DNA from: Bradyrhizobium sp. CB3481
GTDB lineage: Bacteria > Pseudomonadota > Alphaproteobacteria > Rhizobiales > Xanthobacteraceae
Direction of reading: 5' to 3'
NCBI RefSeq assembly: GCF_029714305.1
Contig: NZ_CP121647.1
Coordinates: 7,088,501 to 7,152,500, forward strand
DNA length: 64,000 bases
Part shown: one piece after another, positions 63,940 to 64,000 of the stretch
Layout: every line of letters begins with the position of its first letter
Numbering within the stretch: the stretch's first letter is position 1
The notes under the pieces: generated by a model
The model's input: the letters and a program-made list of their open reading frames with translations, nothing else
Databases searched by the model: none
Told to the model about the DNA's origin: nothing
Made by a program: the position numbers and the translations under genes

Positions 63940-64000
63940 TGGAGAGACATTTTGTAGCCCTGACATAGGGCGCACTGACTTAGAACAATAGCGCCTCCTC

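Overview
The window is high-GC alphaproteobacterial chromosome, most likely Bradyrhizobium or a close relative in the Nitrobacteraceae. This rests on the style of its housekeeping genes (rpoD, dnaG, rpoH and rluD, the last starting at TTG). It also rests on small families typical of that clade (a DUF3551 secreted peptide, 'HGG' proteins) and on at least a dozen imperfect inverted repeats between genes of the kind scattered through Bradyrhizobium genomes. No insertion sequence, CRISPR array, rRNA operon or replication origin was found. One tRNA gene is present.

Layout, left to right. (1) 1-1201: most of phosphoglucomutase, cut by the window edge. (2) 1304-3480: a DUF3551 peptide and a dienelactone hydrolase divergent from a GlxA-type regulator. 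(3) 3493-11468: a seven-gene minus-strand catabolic operon (HpcH/HpaI aldolase, cupin-like protein, DUF6282 hydrolase, secreted alpha/beta hydrolase, TctC-type binding protein, SDR, aldehyde dehydrogenase). It is divergent from an IclR-family regulator, with a perfect 7-bp-arm palindrome between them. (4) 11482-13901: a D-aminoacylase-like amidohydrolase directly followed by a CobW/COG0523 GTPase. (5) 14328-18506: a double-hotdog thioesterase, a DUF454 membrane protein, a pair of Bradyrhizobium-type hypothetical genes (the second frameshifted) and a secreted protein with a lysozyme-like E...GIGH pattern. (6) 18507-23735: an accessory block. It holds a 1265-residue protein that joins a restriction-endonuclease-like N-terminus to a STAND-type ATPase and a long C-terminal region, which is the best candidate here for an undescribed defence system. 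A convergent gene for an exported proteasome-like Ntn hydrolase follows, and the block ends at tRNA-Glu(CTC). (7) 23988-26533: DUF6476-like gene, rluD and rpoH with its terminator. (8) 26692-39469: cell-wall and signalling genes (peptidoglycan amidase, diguanylate cyclase, a 22-residue Lys/Ala peptide, LysE exporter, response regulator, SDR, two paralogous lytic transglycosylases, GH79-like hydrolase, DUF817, MFS exporter, DCC-family protein). (9) 39761-44273: rpoD and dnaG on the minus strand, the conserved macromolecular-synthesis pair. (10) 44534-52996: chlorite-dismutase-family protein, gamma-glutamylcyclotransferase, transglutaminase, N-formylglutamate amidohydrolase, MAPEG protein, a SAM-cyclase-ATPase-TPR signalling protein and a second LysE exporter. 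(11) 53151-63823: secreted hydrolase, choice-of-repeat LVIVD-like protein, an ArsR/SRPBCC pair with a readable promoter, a hybrid histidine kinase, DUF2189 protein, and an acyl-CoA synthetase-MarR-NTF2 cluster with a perfect operator-like palindrome.

Regulation is unusually legible. Palindromes lie next to the IclR, MarR, ArsR and GlxA regulators, and in the ArsR case the operator-like palindrome sits exactly between consensus -35 and -10 boxes that end 7 bases before the ATG. The catabolic genes of region 3 look like one pathway: a TctC-type solute receptor for an organic acid, ring or side-chain processing enzymes, an aldolase that cleaves a 4-hydroxy-2-oxo acid, and dehydrogenases to take up the aldehyde product. 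The substrate cannot be read from sequence alone. All family names come from motif recognition without database searches.
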